Notes under the pieces: generated by a model
The model's input: only the letters and a program-made list of their open reading frames with translations
The model's database searches: none
Told to the model about the DNA's origin: nothing
Made by a program: the position numbers and the translations under genes
Assembly: GCA_015075425.1 (NCBI GenBank)
Contig: JABTUL010000004.1
Coordinates: 1-64,000, forward strand
Direction: 5' to 3'
DNA from: Spirochaetales bacterium
GTDB lineage: Bacteria > Spirochaetota > Leptospiria > Leptospirales > Leptonemataceae
Length of the DNA stretch: 64,000 nt
Shown here: positions 45,028 through 53,598 of the stretch, one piece after another
Position numbering within the stretch: position 1 is the first letter of the stretch
How the letters are laid out: each line of letters begins with the position of its first letter

Positions 45028-45474
45028 ATGCCCAAGAGTTATGCGCCCCGCTTTGTTGCCCCTGATGCCTCTTTGAACCTGCCTCTGGTTCGAGACTTGA
45101 TGATCAAAAAGGTCATCTCCCTGACCCCGGAAATGGAAATCCATGCTGCTATGGAGTTGCTCATCAAAAACAAGATTTCCGGGGCACCTGTTATCGCCCG
45201 CAACGGCTCTCTTTTGGGAATGCTGACCGAACGCGATTGTATCCGGATGCTCAAAGCAGAACTGATGCATTCTCAGGACGTGGCCCACACAGTAGCCGAT
45301 TGCATGAATGCGGACATCCCGTCCATTGAGCCCGATAAAAATATCCTGGAAGCCGCTGCTTACTTTGTGGAAAAAAATATGCGCCGGATCCCTGTTGTGG
45401 AAAAAAACAAAGTCATAGGTCAGGTGCATCGAACAGAGGTGCTCAAATACATGGCCCGGCTCCGCAAGGGCTGA
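45028..45474 (+). CDS. CBS-domain pair protein
   Basis: Two CBS domains fill the 148 residues: VRDLMIKKVISLTPEMEIHA is followed by the first sheet (ISGAPVIARNGSLLGMLTERD), then ADCMNADIPSIEPDKNILEA and MRRIPVVEKNKVIGQVHRTE. CBS pairs bind adenosyl compounds and often regulate transport or enzymes; no fused output is present. The Shine-Dalgarno GGAGG and start ATG 45028 are certain. An unusual potential RNA structure precedes it. Confidence 0.88.
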   Translation: MPKSYAPRFVAPDASLNLPLVRDLMIKKVISLTPEMEIHAAMELLIKNKISGAPVIARNGSLLGMLTERDCIRMLKAELMHSQDVAHTVADCMNADIPSIEPDKNILEAAAYFVEKNMRRIPVVEKNKVIGQVHRTEVLKYMARLRKG

Positions 45475-45573
45475 TCCTTCTTAAACTACCCCGCAATCTG
45501 GGCCGACTGCTGGATTAAACAGCACCGGAGTCTGCTGCTTCAAGAAATCGGCTTTTTAACCGATAGAAAAACC

Positions 45574-47061
45574 ATGCCCTCCGTACGCACTTTTCTATCG
45601 GCTCTCTTTCCCAAAAAAAGCGATGGCTGCCCTGTAGCCCTGATGGGTCAGGGGCCACTCAGCCGGGTTGTTATGGAAGAGATACGCCTGGGCCGCTTGA
45701 GCGGACTGGAAATCGTCTGCATCATCAGCGACGATGCCCTGCCAGGTTCCACTCTGCCCGTATATCATAGCAAGGACCTTTCTGCAGCCATCCAGAAACA
45801 TGGCATCCGCAGAATCTATATCACCAGTCCCGTAGCCGGACAGAGCAAACGTCAATTGCAGCGCGACCTGGCCCGTCAGGGAGTGGCCTGCAAGATTCTC
45901 CCGAATATGAAAGAACTGCTCGAAAGCAGTCTATCCGCTCCGCCGCTGGAAGATCTACTGAAACGACCCCAGGTGATTCTCAAGGATGAGGCCGTGGAAA
46001 GATTGGTCCGCGAACGCACGGTCCTCATCACCGGGGCCGGGGGGTCCATTGGTGCGGAGATTGTCCGGCAGATAGCCAGAATGGAGGCTGCGGCTCTTGT
46101 GCTTGTGGATGCAGCAGAAACAGCCCTGGTGGAAATCGATCGAGAGCTGCGCGAAAGTCCACGGACCGCAGAACGCATCGTTTCCGTGGTGGGAGATATT
46201 CGTGACCCGGCTTTCCTGGGTCGTCTGTTCCAGGACTTTGATATACAGATCGTTTTTCATTGCGCTGCTTACAAGCATGTGCCCATGATGGAGCTCAATC
46301 CCGGCCAGGCGGTTCAGAACAACGTCATCGGCAGCGTCCAGCTCGCAAACGCCGCCCGCGACGCCGGTGTGGATCGCTTTGTTATGATCTCCACAGATAA
46401 AGCCGTGAATCCCGTGAATGTCATGGGAGCAACCAAACGAATCGCTGAACTCTATATCCAGAATCTGGCGCGCACCTGTGATACGCGTTTCATTACTGTA
46501 CGCTTTGGCAACGTGCTGGGTTCCCAGGGCTCGGTGATTCCACTGTTCAATCGGCAGATCGACGCAGGCGGACCGGTAACTGTTACCCACCCGGATATCA
46601 TTCGCTATTTCATGACCATCCCGGAGGCGGCCAGTCTTGTCCTGCAGGCCGGCGCTATGGGCAAGGAAGGAGAGATCTTCATTCTGGATATGGGAGAACC
46701 ACTGCGAATCAAAGATCTGGCAGAAGATTTGATACGCCTCCGCGGTCTTGAACCCCACCGGGACATTGAAATTCGCTACATCGGCTTGCGTCCGGGTGAG
46801 AAACTATTTGAAGAGCTATTCATGCACGATGAAGCGGAGCAGCCCACCCACCATCCGCGCATTCGTGTGGCCAGCTCGCGTTTTCTGAATTTGAACACTC
46901 TGACCGCACAGATTGAGGAACTGGAAAATGCAGCCCGCAGCTACCAGCGCCAGGCCATTGACGAAATCATGGCCCACATTCTGCCCGAATACCGCCCTGC
47001 CCGGTCCCTGCCACCCAGTCAGGCCCGCCTGGAGAGTTGGTACAATCTGGAAGCGGTTTAA
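45574..47061 (+). CDS. capD: CapD/WbpM-like nucleotide-sugar 4,6-dehydratase or epimerase
   Basis: Proteins of this type start the synthesis of many bacterial surface sugars. In 495 residues there is an N-terminal Rossmann-like domain (VALMGQGPLSRVVMEEIRLG) and a C-terminal SDR domain. The SDR has GAGGSIGAEIVRQ, CAAYKHVPMMELNP and STDKAVNPVNVMGATKR (Met replaces the usual Tyr of YxxxK, as in WbpM/FlaA1/PglF). The transmembrane helices that precede this region in WbpM or PglF are absent. The last 48 bp of the gene and its stop region recur as a perfect direct repeat at 61923. Confidence 0.9.
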   Translation: MPSVRTFLSALFPKKSDGCPVALMGQGPLSRVVMEEIRLGRLSGLEIVCIISDDALPGSTLPVYHSKDLSAAIQKHGIRRIYITSPVAGQSKRQLQRDLARQGVACKILPNMKELLESSLSAPPLEDLLKRPQVILKDEAVERLVRERTVLITGAGGSIGAEIVRQIARMEAAALVLVDAAETALVEIDRELRESPRTAERIVSVVGDIRDPAFLGRLFQDFDIQIVFHCAAYKHVPMMELNPGQAVQNNVIGSVQLANAARDAGVDRFVMISTDKAVNPVNVMGATKRIAELYIQNLARTCDTRFITVRFGNVLGSQGSVIPLFNRQIDAGGPVTVTHPDIIRYFMTIPEAASLVLQAGAMGKEGEIFILDMGEPLRIKDLAEDLIRLRGLEPHRDIEIRYIGLRPGEKLFEELFMHDEAEQPTHHPRIRVASSRFLNLNTLTAQIEELENAARSYQRQAIDEIMAHILPEYRPARSLPPSQARLESWYNLEAV

Positions 47062-47065
47062 CATT
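47018..47065 (+). repeat. 48-bp direct repeat, copy 1 (3' end of capD)
   Basis: The sequence from 47018 to 47065 equals 61923-61970 base for base. Copy 1 encodes the final residues of capD (ending WYNLEAV), its stop TAA (47059-47061), and four more bases. The flanking bases differ (A/G at 47017 versus 61922, T/A at 47066 versus 61971). It marks the left end of the 14.9-kb glycan interval. Confidence 0.97.
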
Positions 47066-47082
47066 TTCTCCCCGGGGGAAAG

Positions 47083-47105
47083 AAAAAAGCAAGGCAACCT
47101 TTGCT
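47083..47105 (-). terminator. Weak minus-strand hairpin with T6 tail at the left cassette edge
   Basis: AGCAAGG (47088-47094) pairs with CCTTTGCT (47098-47105) with one bulge. On the minus strand it is followed by TTTTTT (47088-47083). It could stop antisense transcription entering capD from the right. It lies 18 bp after the 48-bp repeat. Confidence 0.3.
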
Positions 47106-47130
47106 AAAATGAGCATCTGGCAACGAGCCC

Positions 47131-48111
47131 ATGAATCCAGCAGAGGTTGTCTTCACCATTCTGACACCAACCTACAACCGGGCGCACACCCTGCCACGGG
47201 TCTACCAGAGTATTTGTGCACAGGAAAAAGTAGAAACGGAGCGGGCCTTATTCGAATGGCTTGTCATTGATGATGGCTCAACAGACACCACAGGGGAGTT
47301 GATCGACAGGTATCAAAAGGAGGCCGCTTTTCCTATTCGCTATAGCTACGGTCCCAATAAAGGCAAGAGTCTGGCCTTAAATAAAGGATACGATCTGGCT
47401 CGCGGCGAATTTTGCGTTATCGCCGATTCCGATGATGCCATGGCTCCCGGCAGCCTGCGGATTTTTTTTGAGAGCTGGTTCAGTCTGCCCCCTGAAAAGC
47501 AGATCACCTGTGCGGGTATATCCTGTTGCTCTATGGATGGATATTCCGGTAAACGGATGGGCAGAGAACCTCCAGGAGCTCCTCTGCTCACGGAAACAGA
47601 TTTCCTGACATACTGCTATAAAAATCGCTGGTTTGTCGAGGGCTGGAGCGCTGTCAAAACAGGAGTGTTCCGAGAATTTCCCTTTCCGGAGATAAAAGGT
47701 CCTGATCAGTTTGTGCCGGAGGCCTACAGCTGGGTTCAACTGGGTAGAAAATACCCGTTTCTTGTGCTGCCCGATACGTTAAGAATCATTTTCTTTCAAC
47801 CGGACGGCTATACCCTGAACCCTAAAGCCAATTTGCGCAAGCAAGCCCGGGGACGATTTCTTTACTATTCCGCAAACATCAACTGGAACCGCGACCTCAT
47901 GCTCCGATACTGGCCTTCGCGCTATTTGCGTGACCTGCTTCAGGCCGCCCGGACGGCAGCTTTTGCCGGCTTTCCCAGTGGCTCCGCCCTTCAAAGTTTC
48001 AGGGCCAGGATCGACCGATTGCTTGTGTTACCCATTATTCTTTTTTCAAAATTATATCTAATTTTAGAATCGGTCCTGACACTGAAGAAAGCTGAGCCTG
48101 TGAAATCTTGA
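47131..48111 (+). CDS. Glycosyltransferase family 2
   Basis: The 326-residue GT-A enzyme has LTPTYNRAHTLPRVYQS at the N terminus, VIDDGSTDTT for nucleotide binding and the DxD-like IADSDDAM for the metal. It has a C-terminal membrane-associated amphipathic segment (IILFSKLYLILES). Sugar specificity is not deducible. It overlaps the next gene by four bases (TTGA) and is the first gene of the glycan interval. Confidence 0.9.
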   Translation: MNPAEVVFTILTPTYNRAHTLPRVYQSICAQEKVETERALFEWLVIDDGSTDTTGELIDRYQKEAAFPIRYSYGPNKGKSLALNKGYDLARGEFCVIADSDDAMAPGSLRIFFESWFSLPPEKQITCAGISCCSMDGYSGKRMGREPPGAPLLTETDFLTYCYKNRWFVEGWSAVKTGVFREFPFPEIKGPDQFVPEAYSWVQLGRKYPFLVLPDTLRIIFFQPDGYTLNPKANLRKQARGRFLYYSANINWNRDLMLRYWPSRYLRDLLQAARTAAFAGFPSGSALQSFRARIDRLLVLPIILFSKLYLILESVLTLKKAEPVKS

Positions 48112-49223
48112 GTATGCACGTAGTGCACATCATCACCGGCCTCGGCCGTGGCGGTGCAGAAAGTGTCCTTCTCACTCTCGCTCAGGCCCTGGAAAAAAGC
48201 GGAATTAAATGCACCGTTATTTCCCTGACAGGTCCTGGACCCATAGGTACAGAGCTGATGGCTGCGGGTATTCCTGTTCACAGTGTCCCTTTTCGCGGCT
48301 GGAAAGGAATCTTCGCCGCCGCTCATCTGTTCCAGCTCTTGCGCCGACTGCGGCCCGATCTCGCACACACCTGGATGTACCATGCCGATTTACTGGGCGG
48401 ACTCACCGCCTGGCTCTGTCGCATCCCGGTGATCTGGCATGTCCACAATACTACCTTGCGAGTCGGCAGCAGTAAGTGGTCCACCCGATTGGTGGCCCGC
48501 CTTTGTGCTGGAATTTCTGGCTTTGTCCCCCGCGAAATCCTGTATTGCGCGCGGGCGGCCATCCCTGTGCATCAGCGGATTGGTTATTCCCGGAAGAAAG
48601 GAATACTCGCGCCCAATGGCATTGACACGGAACGCTACCGCCCACGGCCCGACCTTAGAGCCAGCCTCAGAGCAGAGTTAAAGTTGCCGGCTGATAGTTT
48701 TGTCGTGGCCATGGTGGCCAGAGCCGATCCGCTCAAAAACCATGAAATGCTTTTCCATGCTTCTATACAATTGGCTTCTCCATCTATTTTTTTTCTGCTC
48801 TGCGGGAAGGACGTAAATGTACAGAATCCACGGTTCGAGCGATTCGTAAAGAATGAATACGTACAGGCCCATTTTCGATTTCTGGGGGAACGCCAGGATG
48901 TAAACCTTCTCTTAAATGCCTGTGACTGTTGCGTTCTCTGCTCATTCGCAGAAGCTTTCCCGGTTGTTCTGGGCGAGGCCATGGCCACAGGCCTGCCCTG
49001 CATTGCCACGGATGTGGGCGATTGTGCATGGATCGTCGGAAATACGGGGTCCATTGTGCCACCGGGCGGACGACTGGATCTTGCTCTAAAATCTCTCTCC
49101 GGGAGTGATCTTGCCGTGCGAACTCAGCTGGGCAGGAGAGCCCGTCAGCGGATTGTCGAGAATTTTGGAATTTCACAGTTCACTTCAACAGTCATTGCCG
49201 CATACACCGGAATCCTGGAGTAA
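48108..49223 (+). CDS. Glycosyltransferase family 4
   Basis: The 371-residue GT-B enzyme has GLGRGGAES near the N terminus (donor loop) and the EX7E motif E-A-F-P-V-V-L-G-E at the C-terminal half (donor nucleotide-sugar binding). It also has VARADPLKNHEM, typical of GT4. The start TTG 48108 overlaps the previous stop; ATG 48114 in the same frame may be used instead. Acceptor and donor sugars unknown. Confidence 0.9.
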   Translation: MSMHVVHIITGLGRGGAESVLLTLAQALEKSGIKCTVISLTGPGPIGTELMAAGIPVHSVPFRGWKGIFAAAHLFQLLRRLRPDLAHTWMYHADLLGGLTAWLCRIPVIWHVHNTTLRVGSSKWSTRLVARLCAGISGFVPREILYCARAAIPVHQRIGYSRKKGILAPNGIDTERYRPRPDLRASLRAELKLPADSFVVAMVARADPLKNHEMLFHASIQLASPSIFFLLCGKDVNVQNPRFERFVKNEYVQAHFRFLGERQDVNLLLNACDCCVLCSFAEAFPVVLGEAMATGLPCIATDVGDCAWIVGNTGSIVPPGGRLDLALKSLSGSDLAVRTQLGRRARQRIVENFGISQFTSTVIAAYTGILE

Positions 49224-49269
49224 AAAAACCATTGCCGCCTACCACGGATCTTTACACTAAGCCCTGGTA

Positions 49270-50304
49270 ATGCTGGCTTTTGTTACTGAAACCCGGACCG
49301 ATGCCATTGGCCGGTGCAACGAGGCTCTCTGGGCTGAGTTCCAGCGCCAGGGTGGACAAAACGTACAGCGCTGGCACTGCACAATAAGCCGGGAATCGGG
49401 ACGCGTCTCACGCGCAGCCAGGCGAATACTGGATCTGGTTTTGATTACATGGCGCCGGTCAAGCAGGGCGACAGTGCTGATCAGTGATCCGTATTCTCTC
49501 CAGGCACTTACAGCCTTCATACCCAGGGGAGACCGATTGCTCCTGCTTTTTGCGCATTTTGAGTACACCGGACTCTTTCGATTTCTACCCCGAATTCTGC
49601 TCCCAATCCTCCTACGAAGGTTCGACCTCATTTTTAGTATGAGCGAATTCTCAAAGCGACAACTGGTGGAGCTTGCAGGGGTGCCGGCCCGACGAACGAC
49701 TTTGACCCGAATGGGCATTGACCATGGATCCTTCCGCCCACTGCCAAATTCTGCCTCTCCTGTACAGGGTGATTATTTGATTTATGTAGGAACGGAAACA
49801 AAAAGAAAGAATATCAAAAGGATGCTGGAAGCCATCGCCCTGGTAATGGAACAGAAAGCAGACTTGATTCTTGTAAAGGTTGGGGGACCGGGAGCAGACC
49901 CCAGTGATCGCGAGCAAACTTGGGCACTGGCAGAAAAGCTGGGCATACAGAAGCGAATCCATTTTACCGGGCAAATAACCGATGACACGTTGGCCCACTT
50001 TTACACTCATGCGCGTGCCCTTGTTTTTGTTACGCTGATGGAAGGTTTTGGATTTCCAGTCGCTGAAGCCATGTCCTGCGGCTGTCCGGTTATTGCTTCA
50101 GCTATCCCCACGTTAATGGAACTGACTCAGGGGTCACAGCTTCATGTGGATCCTCACAACCCTGACGAGATCGCCGGAGCGGTGCTGCGTTTACTGGGTG
50201 ATCCTTCCCTTGAGGCGCAATTAAAGGCGGATGGCCCACGCATAGCAGCCTCCCTGAATTGGGAAGATACTGCTCGCCGCTTCATCGAAGGAATACCAGG
50301 CTAG
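49270..50304 (+). CDS. Glycosyltransferase family 4 (mannosyl/rhamnosyl-like)
   Basis: The 344-residue protein has a short N-terminal domain with SMSEFSKRQLVE and MGIDHGSFRP. The C-terminal donor domain has YVGTETKRKNIKRMLEA, FTGQITDDTLAHFYTHA and EX7E in E-G-F-G-F-P-V-A-E. This is the WbaZ/mannosyl-rhamnosyl GT4 look. It lies 46 bp after the previous gene, where I see no feature. No signal peptide. Confidence 0.9.
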   Translation: MLAFVTETRTDAIGRCNEALWAEFQRQGGQNVQRWHCTISRESGRVSRAARRILDLVLITWRRSSRATVLISDPYSLQALTAFIPRGDRLLLLFAHFEYTGLFRFLPRILLPILLRRFDLIFSMSEFSKRQLVELAGVPARRTTLTRMGIDHGSFRPLPNSASPVQGDYLIYVGTETKRKNIKRMLEAIALVMEQKADLILVKVGGPGADPSDREQTWALAEKLGIQKRIHFTGQITDDTLAHFYTHARALVFVTLMEGFGFPVAEAMSCGCPVIASAIPTLMELTQGSQLHVDPHNPDEIAGAVLRLLGDPSLEAQLKADGPRIAASLNWEDTARRFIEGIPG

Positions 50305-50328
50305 CGCGATGTGAGAGCATAAAGTTAA

Positions 50329-51087
50329 ATGAAAAATCAGTTTTACGAAAACTACTCAAGCGAACATCTTGATCTCATTCATCCCGAAGGGCGGAACGCC
50401 ACCCGCAGGATGGCTGCGGAAACTCTTGTCCGCTCTCTGGATAATTTCAAAACGCACATGAACTCACAGAGCCGGGTTCTGGACCTCGGATGCGGTTCCG
50501 GCAATCTCGCCTTTCTCTGCGCAGAACTCGGAGTGGTTGACTATACGGGAATTGACCTTTCTGAAGAAAACATAGCGATTTGTCGAAACGATTTTCCCCG
50601 GTATCAGTTTGCCGTTTCAGATATTTTAGCGTATCTACAAAATTCAAATCGGGAATATGATATCGTTCTTATGAGCCATGTAATGGAACACTTTTCCTTA
50701 AACGAAGCTTTAACCATACTCCAGGAAATCAAAAATCGCATTACACCAGGTGGCTTTTTTGTTAATATTATGCCCAATGCGCAGGCTTATTTTCATGCAA
50801 CTGCGGTGTTATACTCAGATATCACCCATGAAAGATTGTACTCGGCTATTAGTTTTTCGCATTTACTACGGAAAGCCGGCTGGCCTTCCTTTCGTCATTA
50901 CAATTATCGAGTTGGCGGATCTGCATTTCGCAGACTGCTCCACTCCATCGCACTCAAATTCTTTGAAATGCTACTGTCTGCACTGGGTTTTGACAGGCAT
51001 TCCATCTACACTTCGAGCATTATAACGGTGGCAAGCAAGAATAATCACCCCTACACCGGTAAGGCAGAAGCGGGACAGTATAGTTAA
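50329..51087 (+). CDS. Class I SAM-dependent methyltransferase
   Basis: The 252-residue protein has the SAM-binding loop VLDLGCGSGNLAFL, motif II IDLSEEN, MSHVMEHFS (motif IV) and a C-terminal hydrophobic part. In a surface-glycan cluster it likely methylates a sugar hydroxyl or amino group. The base composition is visibly more AT-rich than flanking genes, as is the next gene's, a sign that this pair may have a different origin. No strong Shine-Dalgarno. Confidence 0.88.
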   Translation: MKNQFYENYSSEHLDLIHPEGRNATRRMAAETLVRSLDNFKTHMNSQSRVLDLGCGSGNLAFLCAELGVVDYTGIDLSEENIAICRNDFPRYQFAVSDILAYLQNSNREYDIVLMSHVMEHFSLNEALTILQEIKNRITPGGFFVNIMPNAQAYFHATAVLYSDITHERLYSAISFSHLLRKAGWPSFRHYNYRVGGSAFRRLLHSIALKFFEMLLSALGFDRHSIYTSSIITVASKNNHPYTGKAEAGQYS

Positions 51088-51116
51088 AGAATCAATCTGA
51101 ATGAAAGGAATGAACT

Positions 51117-51953
51117 ATGATATCGCTGGTGAGACATTTAAAATTGCGGGCTTACGAAGCGTTGCAGATATTCAGAAGTTCTCTGGAAATTCAAAGAGCA
51201 CTCTTCCTGAGTAAAATTCTTGAAAGCCACCCGTCAATTTCTCTAAATCGTTTTGAAAGCCGGGTCTACTCCCAGAACGGAGAAGACGGGATTCTTATAG
51301 AAATTTTCCGCAGAATCGGGATGAAAGATCAGACCTTTGTGGAGTTTGGAGTTGGTGATGGCCTTGAGAATAATACAGTACGGCTGCTGTTATCCGGATG
51401 GAAAGGCTGGTGGATCGAGGGCTCACGAACACTTTTTGCTAAGATTGAAATGCAGTTTGAAGAACACATTACGGCCGGATCCCTGAAAGCGAGCTCCCAT
51501 TTCATTACCAGAGACAACATTAAAGATATTTTTATGTCTCAAGGCATTCCCAATGAGATCGATCTCCTTTCCATAGACATTGATGGGAATGACTACTGGA
51601 TCTGGCGGGTACTTGATTTTATGCGGCCCCGGGTCATCGTGATTGAATACAACGCATCGCTCGGACCCTCCGATTCACTGGCCATTAATTATGATGAAAA
51701 ACACACCTGGGATGGCAGCAACTATTTCAGCGCCAGCCTCAAAGCGTATGAACGGCTCGGCAAAGAACGCGGCTACTCCCTTGTGGCCTGCGACCTCACC
51801 GGAACCAATGCCTTTTTTGTCAGAGAGGATCTGTGTTCCGATCAATTCCAGGGCCCATTCACCTCGGAAACCCATTTCCAACCGTTTCGTCCATTTCTGC
51901 GCGGAAGAGGAATGGGGTATCGTGGAACGCTCAAGTCGTTTGCCAGGGTTTGA
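51117..51953 (+). CDS. FkbM-like methyltransferase or related SAM-binding protein
   Basis: The 278-residue protein has VYSQNGEDGILIEIF and VEFGVGDGLENNTVRLLL, then a GWKGWWIEGS strand, and LLSIDIDGNDYWIW (D-I-D-G-N-D). This is the pattern of an FkbM-like group often found in capsule and O-antigen clusters. AAGGA lies before ATG 51117. It probably methylates or otherwise modifies a sugar; that is an inference from family and context. Confidence 0.7.
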   Translation: MISLVRHLKLRAYEALQIFRSSLEIQRALFLSKILESHPSISLNRFESRVYSQNGEDGILIEIFRRIGMKDQTFVEFGVGDGLENNTVRLLLSGWKGWWIEGSRTLFAKIEMQFEEHITAGSLKASSHFITRDNIKDIFMSQGIPNEIDLLSIDIDGNDYWIWRVLDFMRPRVIVIEYNASLGPSDSLAINYDEKHTWDGSNYFSASLKAYERLGKERGYSLVACDLTGTNAFFVREDLCSDQFQGPFTSETHFQPFRPFLRGRGMGYRGTLKSFARV

Positions 51954-51977
51954 TCCGCAAAATCCACTGTATTCGGA

Positions 51978-53567
51978 ATGCTACAGGCTTCAAATTCTCT
52001 TCCTTCCATCGTTGTCGGGTCCGGTCCGGCAAGCGCGGCAGCCATTGAGGCACTTTGCAAAGCGGGAGAGCCGGTCCTCGTCGTTGACGCTGGACTGGAT
52101 CTGGAACCTGAATACGCAGCCCTGAAAGTTCGCCTTGCAGCGCAGGATCCGGCAGACTGGGATCCCCTTGACCTTGAGCGATGGAAGGGCCACGGAAGGG
52201 GAACAAGTATCCGGGGCGTGGACAGTAAAACGGCTTCTGGTTCAAACTTCGCAAACGAGGTACCAGCGGAAGCCCGACCTCAGAAGATGATCCGTGCCAG
52301 AATGGCTCGCTCCTATAGCCTTGGCGGTTTGAGCAATGTCTGGGGGGCAAGCATTCTACCTCATCACCCTGAAGATCTCAGCGATTGGCCTGTTCCTTTT
52401 TCAGAACTTCAGGCAAGCTACCAGGCTGTTCTGGATTTCCTCCCTCAGGCAGCCTGGCCAGATTCTATGACCGGACTCTTCCTGCCTGAGGGAGATGTCA
52501 GCAAAGGATTGAAGGCCGGCGCACAGATACAGAAAATATTGGAAAATCTGGAGAAAAAAAAAGACGAACTTGCTCGGGACGGGATATTCTTCGGGCAATC
52601 ACGCCTTGCTGTGGATAATCGGAACAATAGTTGTCGCTACTGCGGCCTGTGTATGTACGGCTGCCCTTATGACTTGATTTACTCCAGCCGCCAGACTCTC
52701 GAGAAATGGAACCAGGGTGGCGTTGATTACCGGCCAGGCCACCTGGTTCATTCCTTTCGCGAAGAAGGGTTGAAAGTTCTGGTCCAGGGTACGCTGTTGA
52801 ACAGCGGGAAACCGTTTCAGTATGAAGGCAAACGTTTGTATTTAGGGGCCGGCGTCCTGGAGACGGCCCGGATAACACTGCAATCTTTCCAACTGAAGGA
52901 AGTTGAATGGCCGCTACGGCACAGCGATATATTTCTAATGCCAGTGCTCCAGTACAGGAGGACAAAGGGCGCAATGAATGAAAGCGCACACCAGCTAACA
53001 CAACTATTCCTCGAACTCCGCGACCGGGCCACCTGTGATCGGTTCGTGCATCTACAATTGTACGGCTATAATGATTTGTATCGGCAGGCTCTGGAAAGGC
53101 TGCTCGGACCTCTTTATCTTCCGCTCCAGGGAGTGGCAGCCGCTTTCCTTGAACGATTGCTCATGGTTTTTGGCTATATTCATTCCGATGACAGCTCACA
53201 CCTGACATTCAAGTTAAACGCGAACTCACCTGGAACGATGCTGGTACAGGGGTATAAAAACAACAGCGCTCGCAAAATCGCCCGGCGGATACGTACCAGA
53301 ATGCTGAGCCTGCGCCGTGAACTCGGCGGCATACCACTCTGGCCTCGACTGGGTCTGCCCGGCTATGGAAATCACTCTGGCTGCAGTTTTCCCATGTCCA
53401 GGAGTCCGGGAGAAAAGCAGTCAGACATTCTGGGCCGGCCCATGGGGCTAAAGCGGGTCCACCTCATTGATGCCAGCAGTTTGCCCTCTCTTCCGGCTAC
53501 CACCATTACTCTGACGGTAATGGCCAACGCACATCGCATTGCCAGCGCAGCGGCCAGAATAGAATAG
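51978..53567 (+). CDS. GMC-family FAD oxidoreductase with CxxCxxCxxxCP motif
   Basis: GMC flavoenzymes oxidise primary or secondary alcohols. The 529-residue protein has the FAD-binding motif VVGSGPASAAAIEAL near the N terminus and GGLSNVWGAS for the flavin. C-terminal HSGCSFPM and HLIDASSLPSLPATTITLT, the GMC C-terminal block, are complete. In the middle C219-RYC-GLC-MYGC229-P forms CX2CX2CX3CP, known from the long GMC branch and compatible with an iron-sulfur cluster. It sits just before an aminotransferase and an acetyltransferase gene. Confidence 0.85.
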   Translation: MLQASNSLPSIVVGSGPASAAAIEALCKAGEPVLVVDAGLDLEPEYAALKVRLAAQDPADWDPLDLERWKGHGRGTSIRGVDSKTASGSNFANEVPAEARPQKMIRARMARSYSLGGLSNVWGASILPHHPEDLSDWPVPFSELQASYQAVLDFLPQAAWPDSMTGLFLPEGDVSKGLKAGAQIQKILENLEKKKDELARDGIFFGQSRLAVDNRNNSCRYCGLCMYGCPYDLIYSSRQTLEKWNQGGVDYRPGHLVHSFREEGLKVLVQGTLLNSGKPFQYEGKRLYLGAGVLETARITLQSFQLKEVEWPLRHSDIFLMPVLQYRRTKGAMNESAHQLTQLFLELRDRATCDRFVHLQLYGYNDLYRQALERLLGPLYLPLQGVAAAFLERLLMVFGYIHSDDSSHLTFKLNANSPGTMLVQGYKNNSARKIARRIRTRMLSLRRELGGIPLWPRLGLPGYGNHSGCSFPMSRSPGEKQSDILGRPMGLKRVHLIDASSLPSLPATTITLTVMANAHRIASAAARIE

Positions 53568-53598
53568 GTTTCAAGAGGTCTTTCCCGGAGAAAATTTT

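Noticed and set aside
45955-46758. 267-residue minus-strand frame opposite capD
   Set aside because: It is the shadow of the SDR domain and has no independent features.
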